Assembly: GCA_001184205.1 (NCBI GenBank)
Contig: LBMP01000005.1
Coordinates: 62,001-126,000 of the forward strand
Length of the DNA stretch: 64,000 bases
Direction: 5' to 3'
Source of the DNA: Desulfocarbo indianensis
GTDB taxonomy: Bacteria; Desulfobacterota; Desulfarculia; Desulfarculales; Desulfarculaceae
A program made the position numbers and the translations under genes. Under the pieces are notes generated by a model. The model was given only the letters and a program-made list of their open reading frames with translations. It was not told where the DNA came from and ran no database searches. This document shows, one piece after another, positions 8,067-16,569 of the stretch; within the stretch, counting starts at the first letter, position 1; the number at the start of each line of letters is the position of its first letter.

Positions 8067-10070
8067 ATGATTGCGTTGCACCAGATAAAAAAGACCTATG
8101 GCCGCCAGGAGGTTCTCAAAGGGGTGAGCCTGCAGGTGGGGCCCGGCGACCGCCTGGGCCTGGTGGGCCCCAACGGCGCGGGCAAGTCCACCTTGCTGGG
8201 CCTGCTCCTGGGCCGGGTGGAGCCGGACCAGGGCGAGGTGTTCAGGGCCCGGGGCCTGCGCATGGGCTATCTGCCCCAGGAGCTGCTCTCCCTCACCGGC
8301 CAGACCGTGCTGGGCCTGGCCATGGACACCGGCGACCGCCTGGGCGAGTTGGAGGCCGAGCTGAAAGACGTTCATCGGGAATTGGCCGCCAACCCCGGCG
8401 AGCAGCAAACCGCCGAGCTTCTGGCCCGCCAAGGCCAGCTTATGACCCTGTTCGAGGGCCTGGGCGGTTACGACCTGGAGGCCCGCGCCTCCAAGGTGCT
8501 GGCCGGCCTGGGCTTCCGCCAGGACCAGTTCCACCAGGACGTGGGCACCCTGTCCGGCGGCTGGCTCATGCGCGCGGCCCTGGCCCGGATCCTGCTCTCC
8601 GCGCCGGACATCATCCTCCTGGACGAGCCCACCAACCACCTGGATCTGGAATCCCTGCTCTGGCTGGAGGGGCAGCTCACCGCCAGCCCGGCCTCCCTGA
8701 TCCTGGTGAGCCACGACCGGGTTTTCCTGGACAAGGTGGTCAACCGCATCGTGGAGCTGGACAAGGGCCAGCTCTACGTTTACGGCGGCAATTATTCCGA
8801 ATATGAAGCCCAGCGCGAGTCGCGGCGCAAAGCCCAGGAAAAGGCCTATTACGCCCAGCAGGAGCGCATCCGCGACATGCAGAACTTCATCGACCGCAAC
8901 CGCTCGCGCAAGGACCGGGCCAAGCAGGTGCAGGCCAGGCTCAAGGCCCTGGACAACATGGAGAAACTGACCCTGCCCGAAAGCGACCAGGAGATACGCT
9001 TCGAGCTGCCCCAGACCGACCGCTCGGCCCAGGTGGTGGTGGAACTCCTGGACGTGGACATGGCCTATGACGACAACCCGGTTTATCAGGGCCTGAATTT
9101 CACGGTGCAGCGCGGCGACCGCCTGGCGCTCCTGGGCCGCAACGGCCAGGGCAAATCCACCCTGCTCAAGCTGCTGGCCGGCCTGGTCCGGCCCCAAGGC
9201 GGCCGCCGTTTGGTGGGCGGCCGGGTGAAGCTGGGGGTTTTCAGCCAGCATTCGCTGGAGGATTTGCACCCGGACAACACGGTGCTGGAGGAACTGGGCA
9301 CGGTCTGCGGCCTGATGCCGCTTTCCCGCCAGCGCTCGCTCTTGGGCACCTTTCTTTTCAAGGGCGACGACGTGTTCAAAAAGGTGCGGGTGCTTTCCGG
9401 CGGCGAGCGCTCGCGCCTGGTCATCGCCAAGCTCCTGGTCACCGCGCCCAATTTCCTGCTCCTGGACGAGCCCACCAACCACCTGGACATAAGCTCCCGC
9501 CGCATCCTGGAAAAAGCCCTGCAAGAATACCAGGGCACCATCGTGCTCATCAGCCACGACCGCCACCTGATAAACGTGGTGGCCAACAAGGTGGCCTACG
9601 TGGCCGGCGGCCAGGTCACCCTCTGCCCCGGCAACTACGACGATTTCTTCCGCCTGTGGCGCAAGAAGCCCCTGGCCGAGGGCCAGGAGGAGCCCGCGCC
9701 GGTGGAATGCCCCGCCCCCGCCCAGCCGGCGCCCCTGGCCGTGGTGAACGATAAAAACGAGGCCGCCGCCGGGGGGCGCAAGACCGCCGATCAGAAACGG
9801 GCCGAGGCCGAGACGCGCAACGCGCTATACAAAAAGATCAAGCCGCTCAAGGACAAGCTGGCCAAGGTGGAGGCCGAGGTGGAGCAAGCCACCGCCGAGC
9901 TGGACGCCCTGGTGGCCCAGATGGTGGAGCCGGAGGCTTACAACGATCCGGAGCGCTGGACCGCCCTGTCCAAGGACCACGACGCGGCCAAGGCGCGCTT
10001 GCAAAAGGTCACCGAGCGCTGGGAAGAACTGGCGCTGAAGCTGGAGGAAGCGCAGGACCAGGCAAGCTAG
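8067..10070 (+). CDS. ABC-F family ATPase (Uup/EttA-like translation factor)
   Basis: Cytosolic twin-ATPase protein of the ABC-F group, which acts on the ribosome rather than in transport (no membrane domain). The 667-aa protein has Walker A GPNGAGKST at 34-42, signature LSGGW and Walker B LLDEPTNHLD in the first domain. Next comes the helical linker rich in Arg/Lys (RNRSRKDRAKQVQARLKALD) that contacts tRNA. The second domain has GRNGQGKST, LSGGERSR and LLLDEPTNHLD, and a C-terminal coiled coil of about 80 residues like Uup follows. ATG 8067 begins directly at the ABC domain (MIALHQIKKTYG); a TTG start 12 codons upstream is possible. A strong terminator follows. Confidence 0.94.
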   Translation: MIALHQIKKTYGRQEVLKGVSLQVGPGDRLGLVGPNGAGKSTLLGLLLGRVEPDQGEVFRARGLRMGYLPQELLSLTGQTVLGLAMDTGDRLGELEAELKDVHRELAANPGEQQTAELLARQGQLMTLFEGLGGYDLEARASKVLAGLGFRQDQFHQDVGTLSGGWLMRAALARILLSAPDIILLDEPTNHLDLESLLWLEGQLTASPASLILVSHDRVFLDKVVNRIVELDKGQLYVYGGNYSEYEAQRESRRKAQEKAYYAQQERIRDMQNFIDRNRSRKDRAKQVQARLKALDNMEKLTLPESDQEIRFELPQTDRSAQVVVELLDVDMAYDDNPVYQGLNFTVQRGDRLALLGRNGQGKSTLLKLLAGLVRPQGGRRLVGGRVKLGVFSQHSLEDLHPDNTVLEELGTVCGLMPLSRQRSLLGTFLFKGDDVFKKVRVLSGGERSRLVIAKLLVTAPNFLLLDEPTNHLDISSRRILEKALQEYQGTIVLISHDRHLINVVANKVAYVAGGQVTLCPGNYDDFFRLWRKKPLAEGQEEPAPVECPAPAQPAPLAVVNDKNEAAAGGRKTADQKRAEAETRNALYKKIKPLKDKLAKVEAEVEQATAELDALVAQMVEPEAYNDPERWTALSKDHDAAKARLQKVTERWEELALKLEEAQDQAS

Positions 10071-10096
10071 GGATGGCGAAAAAAACGGTGGCGGCG

Positions 10097-10120
10097 ACCG
10101 GGCAACGCGCCCGGTTTTTT
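10097..10120 (+). terminator. Rho-independent terminator after ABC-F gene
   Basis: Stem ACCGGGC / GCCCGGT with a 5-nt loop (AACGC), followed by a six-T tract. The T tract overlaps the stop codon of the convergent DUF2238 gene. Confidence 0.85.
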
Positions 10121-10748
10121 ACGAGGAGATTCTAGCCAACTGCCGGTCGTGCAGCCGGTTCAGAAAGGCCTGGGCCAGCACCGCGCCGATGAGCGCCAGG
10201 CCCATGTCGCTCTGGGTGTCCCAGGCATAGCCCTGGGTGCCCAGGAAGGCCTCCGCCGCCTCGCCGGTCATCACCGCCGCGGCCCATTCTATTAGCTCAT
10301 AAACGGCGCTGAAGGCCAGGCACACGCAGCACACCAGGAAGAACAGCCAGCCCCGGCCGTTGATCACCCGCAGACGCGCCAGGATTTCCCGGCTCAGCAC
10401 GGCCGGCACAAAGCCCTGGGCGAAATGGCCCAGCTTGTCGTAGTTGTTGCGTTCCATGCCCAAGAGATCGCTCACCCAACGCCCGGCCGGCACTTCGGCG
10501 TAGGTGTAATGCCCGCCCACCACCAAGATGGCCATGTGCAGCCAGATAAGCGTGTAAACCAGGGTGGTCAGGCGGAAACGCCGATAGGTGAGCGCCAGGG
10601 CCAGGAGGCCCATGATGGCCGGCGCGACTTCCAGCACCCAGGTGAAGCGGTCGTGGGGATTGACGGCCGACCAGGTGAACAGAGCCAGAAAGCTGACGAA
10701 ATACAAAAGGACCAAACGCCCGTTGCCCGCCCGCCCGGTGGTCGCCAT
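10119..10748 (-). CDS. DUF2238 (YjdF-like) integral membrane protein
   Basis: 209-aa polytopic inner-membrane protein with about six helices. It carries the conserved DUF2238 features HYTYAEVP (about 89-96), NNYDKLGHFAQGFVPA (about 109-124), the YELIEWAAA segment and the C-terminal GYAWDTQSDM motif. Biochemical function of the family is not established. The ATG at 10748 lies 3 bp after the stop of a small upstream gene, so the two are cotranscribed. Convergent with the ABC-F gene. Confidence 0.88.
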   Translation of the reverse strand: MATTGRAGNGRLVLLYFVSFLALFTWSAVNPHDRFTWVLEVAPAIMGLLALALTYRRFRLTTLVYTLIWLHMAILVVGGHYTYAEVPAGRWVSDLLGMERNNYDKLGHFAQGFVPAVLSREILARLRVINGRGWLFFLVCCVCLAFSAVYELIEWAAAVMTGEAAEAFLGTQGYAWDTQSDMGLALIGAVLAQAFLNRLHDRQLARISS

Positions 10749-10751
10749 TGC

Positions 10752-10910
10752 CTAATCCATGCCCAGCGCGCGCTCAAGCTGGGCGGCTTCGGCCTCCAGT
10801 TCGGCCCGGCGCTGCTCATCCAAACCAGGGTCGGCCAGCTCCCGGCGCAGGGCTTCCAGACGGCGCTCGGCCCGATAATCGGCGCAGGTCACGTTGGGCG
10901 TGTAGTTCAT
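10752..10910 (-). CDS. 52-aa charged helical protein cotranscribed with DUF2238
   Basis: Small gene with a strong ribosome site (AAGGAGGACGAC then ATG at 10910) and GC-rich third positions. The product begins MNYTPNVTCADYRAERRLEA and is almost wholly charged helix, rich in Glu, Arg, Leu and Ala, likely a short coiled coil. No family is recognised. Its stop is 3 bp before the DUF2238 start, so it is the first gene of that pair. Confidence 0.7.
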   Translation of the reverse strand: MNYTPNVTCADYRAERRLEALRRELADPGLDEQRRAELEAEAAQLERALGMD

Positions 10911-10979
10911 GTCGTCCTCCTTGCCGGTCCTGGTTTATTTACCACCTCGGGCTTTCCCCGCCAAGCTTTTGGCCCGCCC

Positions 10980-11009
10980 TTGACAGCCCCGCGCCGGCCC
11001 GGCCATATT
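10980..11009 (+). promoter_or_regulatory. Candidate promoter of the ADP-ribosylglycohydrolase gene
   Basis: TTGACA (10980-10985), an 18-bp spacer and CATATT (11004-11009). The expected transcription start falls at about 11016, the A of the start codon, and no Shine-Dalgarno is visible, so the mRNA may be leaderless. Confidence 0.45.
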
Positions 11010-11015
11010 TTTAAC

Positions 11016-11984
11016 ATGTCCTCCTCAGACCAAATAAACCCAGCCTTCAGCTACCAGCGCCTGGCCGGCGCCGCCCTGGGAGGCATGTGCGGCGACGCCC
11101 TGGGCATGCCGGTGGAGGGGTGGCAGTCCCAGGAGATAAGCCGGCGCTATGGCCGCCTGGACAGCATGCAGGCGGGCCGGCTGCCCGCCGGTTCCTATAC
11201 CGACGACAGCCAGATGATGATCGCCATTCTGAAAACCCTGGCCGACCAGGGCCGCTTGGACGGCCCCCATTTGTCCCAGGAGTTCCTGCGGACCTTCGAG
11301 CCCCGGCGGGGCTATGGCACCCGCATTTTCGGGGTCATGCAGCGCCTGGCCGCCGGGGCGGCCTGGGATGGGGCGGGCACGGATTCCCTTGGCAACGGCG
11401 GCGCCATGCGGGTGGGGGTGCTGGGCGCTTATTACGCCGACGACCTGGAGGCCTGCCAACGGGCGGCCTATGACCAGTGCCGCATAACCCACCAGCATCC
11501 CCAGGGTCTGGCCGGGGCCGTGGCCCAGTCTTTAGCGGTGGGCATGGCCTGCCGAATGGGCGCTTCCGGCGAGATACCCGCGCCCCACGACTTTCTATCT
11601 GAAATAGCCGGCCGGGTGGAGGCCATGGACGCCCACACCGCCGCCAGGCTTAAGGCCATGCCTTCCCTGCCGCGCGGCGACGAGGCCGCGGCCAGGCAAG
11701 CCCTCACCCAGGCCTATGCCTGCGACGTCACCGCGGCCGAGGCGGTGCCGCCGGCCCTGGGCGCTTTCCTGGCCGCTGAAAACGCCGAACAGGCAATCGT
11801 ACTGGCCGTGAGCCTGGGGGGAGACACCGACACCATAGGCGCCATGGCCGGGGCCCTGGCCGGGGCCTATTGGGGGCTGGACGCCCTGCCCGCCGCTTGG
11901 CTAAACGGCCTGGAAAACGGCGATCAGGGGCGGGATTACGTGCTATCGCTTTGCCCGCGGGCCATATCCGTAAAAAGCGGTTGA
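11016..11984 (+). CDS. ADP-ribosylglycohydrolase (DraG/ARH family)
   Basis: Magnesium-dependent hydrolase expected to remove ADP-ribose from proteins or small molecules. The 322-aa protein shows the N-terminal metal-site region GGMCGDALGMPVEGW (about 22-36), the YTDDSQ motif at 61-66 (two metal-binding Asp) and the C-terminal SLGGDTDTIGAMAGALAGAY with Asp 270 and 272, all diagnostic of ARH/DraG. No ADP-ribosyltransferase partner and no nitrogenase genes lie nearby, so the substrate is unknown. ATG 11016 begins the conserved domain, whereas the open frame extends upstream without one. Confidence 0.92.
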   Translation: MSSSDQINPAFSYQRLAGAALGGMCGDALGMPVEGWQSQEISRRYGRLDSMQAGRLPAGSYTDDSQMMIAILKTLADQGRLDGPHLSQEFLRTFEPRRGYGTRIFGVMQRLAAGAAWDGAGTDSLGNGGAMRVGVLGAYYADDLEACQRAAYDQCRITHQHPQGLAGAVAQSLAVGMACRMGASGEIPAPHDFLSEIAGRVEAMDAHTAARLKAMPSLPRGDEAAARQALTQAYACDVTAAEAVPPALGAFLAAENAEQAIVLAVSLGGDTDTIGAMAGALAGAYWGLDALPAAWLNGLENGDQGRDYVLSLCPRAISVKSG

Positions 11985-12028
11985 CGAAAATGCCTCCCAC
12001 TGATAAACAAACGCTTGCGCGAACAAAC

Positions 12029-12104
12029 GGGCTGCTAGCTCAACTGGCAGAGCAACGGACTCTTAATCCGTAGGTTCAGTGTTCGATCCACTGGCAGCCC
12101 ACCA
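12029..12104 (+). tRNA. tRNA-Lys (anticodon CTT)
   Basis: Acceptor stem GGGCTGC/GCAGCCC, anticodon stem ACGGA/TCCGT with loop CTCTTAA giving anticodon CTT (Lys, AAG codons), T stem CAGTG/CACTG with loop TTCGATC, and an encoded CCA tail. The 3' side opens onto a stretch of foreign-looking DNA, so this may be an integration site. Confidence 0.95.
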
Positions 12105-12131
12105 AAAATAAAAGGTTTTTAGCCTTTTACA

Positions 12132-12175
12132 CTCAATCCGGCAGCCTGGCCCAGGCAGCCGGATTGAGCCGTTTT
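12132..12175 (+). terminator. Terminator-like hairpin after tRNA-Lys
   Basis: CTCAATCCGGC pairs perfectly with GCCGGATTGAG (11 bp). The loop holds an inner CCTGG/CCAGG pairing, and TTTT follows after CCG. Good candidate for the end of the tRNA transcript. Confidence 0.65.
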
Positions 12176-12735
12176 GGGGCATTTTTCGGCCTGTTTTGGA
12201 ACAAGCCTGGAACAGACTCGGAACAACTGGACTCCGTTTTTTGGGTGTATCTGTGTATGCACGTGACTTAATAAAGGAAGGCGAAGGCGGGGCGGTCACA
12301 CAAAGCAGCTACCCCCTGTCGGGAGCGCCGGCAAATACGTTTTTCGGCTTTCTAAGGCTTTTTTTGCCCATGGATTTCTATGATCACCGAGACGGCTTCC
12401 AGGATTTCCTACAGTCGCCGCAGATGGTGGGTGCACACGGCCTCGGCCTTTCCCTTGGCTCACCATTGCAGGTCGGTGCGGGGCATGGTCTGAAGGCTTG
12501 AAGCGTTGATTGACCCGGAAATCGCATTTGTGATAGCGTTCCTCCAAATAACCGGGAACTGATTTGCTCAGGCATCATGCAGGGAAACCCGCTTGGCCGC
12601 GAGTTCAGGGCCATTGTAGAGACCGATGGCTGGGGTTATGGGATTCACTGGCATGGCCGGGTGGCTACCAAAGGAAAGTAACGCGGCATCTGCCGCATAA
12701 CACCGGGTAGACAGCATACCTCAAACGAGAAAAAC
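12176..12735. other. Intergenic stretch without a recognisable gene
   Basis: No convincing gene is visible. A 34-codon open frame starting at an ATG near position 12577 (MQGNPLGREFRAIVETDGWG...) ends in TAA near 12681 but has no obvious ribosome site. Base composition is lower in GC than the flanking core genes. It may contain remnants of whatever inserted at the tRNA. Confidence 0.5.
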
Positions 12736-14826
12736 ATGAAAAATGAAGACAGCCTGCAGGGACATGAGAAGAAGCAATGCGTTAAGCTTACACGAAGGGT
12801 TTTTCTCAAATACACAGCTGCGACAGCAGCCAGCTTTTCCCTGGATACGTTGACCTTCGGATACAGTAGCAGTAGTGCCGGCTCGATTACCGGCTACCCG
12901 ATCGACTCCATCGTGGTTAAAACCACCGAGCGGATGATCTCGTTTCCCTATACTCCGGCTTCCAATCCTCCCCCTCCGGGCCAGATGCCTCCACAGCCAG
13001 ACCCGCCAGACAGCCCCAACGGCGGGCCCGCTCTCAACTGGAATCAGCTGTGCCAGATTCAGGACTATGACCGATTGGGCTACGGCGCATGGACCTACGT
13101 TAACTCGCGCCTTCCTGTCGTGCAGCGGACCGATATCATGCCAAACGGCTACAATGCCGCAGCCGTCTTAAAGCAGACGCGTTTGTTGAATTTCTTTGCC
13201 ATGACCGACATCCACCTGACTGACAAGGAAGCGCCCAATCAGTTGATCTTCCTCCAGCAAAATCTTCCTGGCTATGCCGGACAGAACAGCTCGATCTACT
13301 CGGGGGTCATGCTATACACCCCCCAGGTTTTTGACGCCGCCATTCAGACGGCCAACGCCCTGCACCGGAATGACCCCTTTGATTTCATGATTTCCCTGGG
13401 GGACTGTGCCAACACAAGCATGTACAACGAACTCAGGTGGTATATCGACATCATTGACGGTAAGGTGATCACTCCCAGTTCCGGCGCCCATCTTGGCGCC
13501 GACGCCATCGACTACCAAAGGCCGTTCCAGGCAGCAGGCCTGGATAGGACAATCCCGTTCTACCAGGCCCTCGGAAATCATGACCATTTTATGATCGGTT
13601 CATTCCCTGTCTATGAAAACGACCTTGATCAATCATACATCAGCGATACGGTGTGGGCCGTGCCGAATGCACTGCTCACCCCCAACACCAGCACCACAAA
13701 CCCCACCTTCCCGGCCAATATCAACATACGCAACCTGAATCAGAATCCTAAATTATACCAGGGGGTTATTGACGGAAATACCCCCTTGGGAGCCATTCGG
13801 CACGCGGGAACTTACCCAACGCCGCCCAAGGTGGTTGCCGATCCCGATCGACGCTCCCTGCATAAAACGGAATGGATCCAGGAGTTTTTCAACACCGCCA
13901 CCGGCCCGGTGGGTCATGGGTTTAACCTGGTTGACTCCAACCCCAACTTCAACCTGATCCCTGCCGCCGATAGAGCCGGTTTTGCCTGCTACAGCTTTGT
14001 GCCCAAGGTGGATCTGCCGTTGAAGGTGATCGTGCTGGACGATACCCAGCGCGAAGATGACGGCTCTGTTGATATCCACGGCCACGGGTTCCTAGATCCT
14101 CCGCGCTGGGCCTGGCTTAAACAGGAATTGGCGGACGGTCAGGCCGCCAATCAGCTGATGATCATTGCCTGCCATATCCCGATCTGTGTCGCCAATATCG
14201 GCACCGAACTGGAATGGTGGCTTGGCGACTGGTCCACCACCACCAGGAATGCTTGCACCATCACGGAACTCGTTGACACCCTTCAGAACAGCACGAATCT
14301 TCTGATGTGGATTTCCGGGCATCGTCATGTCAATGCAGTGAAGGCATTTGTTTCACCTGATCCGGAGAATGCCCCGGAAAAAGGGTTCTGGCAGGTCGAA
14401 AGCTCCTCCTTGCGTGATTTTCCGCAACAGTTCAGAACCTTTGAGATATTTATCAACAGTGACTATTCCGTTTCAATCGAGGCGGTCAACGTTGATATCG
14501 CGGTGCAAGAGGGGACGCCTGCGGCGACCTCGAGGAAATATGCCATTGCAACCCAACAGATCCTGCAGAACCAGTTAAAAGGGAATCCGCCAAACTATGC
14601 GACCTACTACGGCGAGGATTTCGGCCCCACGGACCCAACCCGCAAAAGGGGGGGCGATAGCGCCGTAAAGGGCTCGGGAGCCGACTATACCGACCCCTCT
14701 ATCCAATTCGTGGACCTGACGTCACAAGGGGTACCCTACAATGCCTCGTACAATGCCCGGTTGTTTAAACAGCTCAGCCCGGCTATGAAGGCGGAGTTGC
14801 AGAAGCTTTATCCAGGGCCAAGGTGA
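12736..14826 (+). CDS. Tat-exported calcineurin-like metallophosphoesterase
   Basis: Predicted periplasmic phosphoesterase of 696 aa. A twin-arginine-like signal TRRVFLK (19-25) and a hydrophobic stretch (YTAATAASFSLDTLTFG) open the protein. All dinuclear metal motifs are visible: TDIHL (Asp158, His160), GDCAN, ALGNHDHF, ACHIP and SGHRHVN. The length and the long inserts between motifs resemble the RPA4764-type family of Tat phosphoesterases. Codon use is less GC-biased than the core genes, and the gene stands alone just after the tRNA-Lys, consistent with horizontal arrival. Substrate unknown. Confidence 0.85.
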   Translation: MKNEDSLQGHEKKQCVKLTRRVFLKYTAATAASFSLDTLTFGYSSSSAGSITGYPIDSIVVKTTERMISFPYTPASNPPPPGQMPPQPDPPDSPNGGPALNWNQLCQIQDYDRLGYGAWTYVNSRLPVVQRTDIMPNGYNAAAVLKQTRLLNFFAMTDIHLTDKEAPNQLIFLQQNLPGYAGQNSSIYSGVMLYTPQVFDAAIQTANALHRNDPFDFMISLGDCANTSMYNELRWYIDIIDGKVITPSSGAHLGADAIDYQRPFQAAGLDRTIPFYQALGNHDHFMIGSFPVYENDLDQSYISDTVWAVPNALLTPNTSTTNPTFPANINIRNLNQNPKLYQGVIDGNTPLGAIRHAGTYPTPPKVVADPDRRSLHKTEWIQEFFNTATGPVGHGFNLVDSNPNFNLIPAADRAGFACYSFVPKVDLPLKVIVLDDTQREDDGSVDIHGHGFLDPPRWAWLKQELADGQAANQLMIIACHIPICVANIGTELEWWLGDWSTTTRNACTITELVDTLQNSTNLLMWISGHRHVNAVKAFVSPDPENAPEKGFWQVESSSLRDFPQQFRTFEIFINSDYSVSIEAVNVDIAVQEGTPAATSRKYAIATQQILQNQLKGNPPNYATYYGEDFGPTDPTRKRGGDSAVKGSGADYTDPSIQFVDLTSQGVPYNASYNARLFKQLSPAMKAELQKLYPGPR

Positions 14827-15017
14827 TAGCCAGCGGGTATGCCGCCAACGGCAGCGTCAAGGCGGCCTCGCGGGCCGGGGCGGTGGGGTAGGTGGCGAAA
14901 CCTTACCGGATAGCAGAGTTGTTGACTGAAGTTAGCAATGTGCTGGACAAAAACCAGCATCGCCTCTATTGGTTTTCGGCTGACGGAGGCGGGTCAATGT
15001 ATTCGGCTACTCCCCCC

Positions 15018-15575
15018 TCACCCCCAAATCGGGCTTACGTTCAAGCCCTGTGGGCTTCGCCAGCTTGGGTGCACCAGCTTCCAGGCCTTGGGCAGGGCCA
15101 CGGTGCGCAGATGCTCGGTTGCCCGTAATAAGAGGTCCACGCCCTCCGAGCAAAAGTGCTTGGCCGGGTCTTCCAGGCGGTTGGCGGACTGGCCGTTGTC
15201 GTCCTTATCGCTCAAGGTGAAACCCAGCACGCCCCAGGCGTCATATTCCACCCCTTCCAACTCGCGGGCCCGGCGGCACAGCTCTTCTGCGCTTTCCCGG
15301 GTCTGCCCGGCCGGCGTCTTGAGCCAGACTAGAGGCTCGCGCTTTTCCAGGCGCTCGTGCAGAGCGACCACCCGGAAGCGCGGATACCAGGCCTCGGCCA
15401 CGTAGCCATCCTCCAACACTATGCCGCAATGGGTGGGCACCAGGAGCCCGGCCTGGTAAGGCTCCTGGCCGGTCTCCATAGCTATATTATGGGAGAGATA
15501 CCCCTCCCCCAGGGAAAAGAAAACCTGGCCCGGCTCCAGGAGGGCCGCGCTTTGGGGGAGGGGCAATACCAGCAT
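15018..15575 (-). CDS. Permuted papain-fold (YiiX/NlpC-P60-like) cysteine hydrolase
   Basis: 185-aa protein with the order of catalytic motifs typical of permuted NlpC/P60 enzymes: an N-terminal His in VPTHCGIVLEDGYVAEA (about 47-63), a central EGVEYDAWGVLGF, and a late Cys in FCSEGVDLL (about 141). Members hydrolyse amide or ester bonds in peptidoglycan or lipids; the true substrate here is unknown. It starts 3 bp after the lipoprotein gene stop. Together with the lipoprotein and the small membrane protein upstream it forms a cassette that resembles phage lysis modules. Confidence 0.65.
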   Translation of the reverse strand: MLVLPLPQSAALLEPGQVFFSLGEGYLSHNIAMETGQEPYQAGLLVPTHCGIVLEDGYVAEAWYPRFRVVALHERLEKREPLVWLKTPAGQTRESAEELCRRARELEGVEYDAWGVLGFTLSDKDDNGQSANRLEDPAKHFCSEGVDLLLRATEHLRTVALPKAWKLVHPSWRSPQGLNVSPIWG

Positions 15576-15578
15576 GAT

Positions 15579-16172
15579 TTACTCCGAAGCGGTGGGTTCG
15601 GGGTTGGTGGTGGTGGCCGTGGTGGTGGTGTTGTGGGAGTTCCAGCTTCCATCGCGGCCGACGTAGGTTGATCCCCCGTCAAGCTGGGTATTGGTGCCGC
15701 CGGTGGTGTAATTGCCGCCCACGTTGATGCGGGGGCCGGCGCTGTTGGCAAGCGCATTGAACCCGGCGACCGCCACCTCTTTGCTTTTCTCCGCGTTCCA
15801 GGCGCCCAGCGCGGCGGTGACTATCATGCCGCCCCAATCGGCGTACCAGGGCCGGTATTGCCGCAACTGATGCCCGCCGCCGTTGCCGCCCCTGACGATA
15901 AGCTCGGTGCCGCCGGGCAGACTGAGCGTCTGACCAGACGGCACCCGCAGCTCGAAAACCGGCTGGGTATTGGCCTTGGCCAGGGACTCTTGGGCTTGGT
16001 AGTTGGCGACCTCGTCCGTGACCTCGTGGGTTAGGATTACGATTTTGCCGTCGGCGCCGATGATCGGCTCGCCGTCCGGCCCCAGGGCCACGGTTTGCAG
16101 CGCGCTCTTGGTGCAGCCGCCGGCCAGGGCCAGCGCCAAGAGCAAGGCCAGGATTAAAGCCGCGCGTTTCAC
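15579..16172 (-). CDS. Lipoprotein of a phage-like cassette
   Basis: 197-aa protein with a lipoprotein signal (ALILALLLALALAGGC, acylated Cys at about 20). The mature part has a Gly/Thr/Asn-rich, low-complexity C-terminus. No enzymatic motif is recognised. The ATG overlaps the stop of the small membrane protein by 4 nt, so the genes are coupled. Context suggests an envelope component of a lysis or tail region, but that is inference. Confidence 0.6.
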   Translation of the reverse strand: MKRAALILALLLALALAGGCTKSALQTVALGPDGEPIIGADGKIVILTHEVTDEVANYQAQESLAKANTQPVFELRVPSGQTLSLPGGTELIVRGGNGGGHQLRQYRPWYADWGGMIVTAALGAWNAEKSKEVAVAGFNALANSAGPRINVGGNYTTGGTNTQLDGGSTYVGRDGSWNSHNTTTTATTTNPEPTASE

Positions 16173-16321
16173 TGCCCGCCTCCGATCTCGGTCTTCACGC
16201 CCAAGCGCAGGGTGGCCAGGCCCAGGCCGCTAAAGCACGGCACCACGGCTTCCCGCAAGGTGGCGTCGCCGGAGAGGAACCCGCCCGCCGCCGCCAGATA
16301 AGTCTTGTTTCCCTTCAACAT
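16169..16321 (-). CDS. 50-aa holin-like small membrane protein
   Basis: Starts at ATG 16321 after AAAGGAGC. The product begins MLKGNKTYLAAAGGFLSG and ends LGLATLRLGVKTEIGGGQ, a pattern I recognise from small phage-associated membrane proteins that precede lysis genes. One hydrophobic helix is present. It overlaps the lipoprotein gene by 4 nt. A holin role is inferred from size and context only. Confidence 0.6.
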   Translation of the reverse strand: MLKGNKTYLAAAGGFLSGDATLREAVVPCFSGLGLATLRLGVKTEIGGGQ

Positions 16322-16335
16322 GGTCAAAGCTCCTT

Positions 16336-16569
16336 TCATTGTTTTAAGCCGCCAAAGCGCCGGGCCCAGCCCAGCAAAAGTTCTGGATACTCTTTGCAAG
16401 CGCCCCCGTTCCAGCGGAGAAGCCCCTCAAATTCGTCTCCGCCCCGCCTGGCCAGGCACCAGGCCAAGCGCCGCCAATCTCGCGACAGAGGAATTCCGCC
16501 AGTCGGCCTTGCAGGGGCGGGGATTGGCGATGCCCGTCCATCACCCGCTCTTTGGGCTCTGGTGGGCAT
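16336..16569 (-). CDS. Hypothetical protein upstream of the lysis-like cassette
   Basis: Open frame of up to 77 codons ending 15 bp before the holin-like gene. The C-terminal part (SRDWRRLAWCLARRGGDEFE) looks coding, with GC-leaning third positions and a helical Arg/Trp-rich composition. The N-terminal part looks less coding, so this may be the 3' remnant of a longer phage gene. No function is assigned. Confidence 0.35.
   Translation of the reverse strand: MPTRAQRAGDGRASPIPAPARPTGGIPLSRDWRRLAWCLARRGGDEFEGLLRWNGGACKEYPELLLGWARRFGGLKQ

Noticed and set aside
6537-9566. A 1009-codon minus-strand open frame across the CNT and ABC-F genes
   Set aside because: It conflicts with two well-supported genes, and its translation is low-complexity and unlike any protein.
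14827-15010. A short coding-like stretch after the phosphoesterase (ASGYAANGSVKAASRAGA), considered as a terminase small-subunit remnant
   Set aside because: The resemblance is vague, the frame closes after about 20 codons, and no neighbouring terminase sequence is present.
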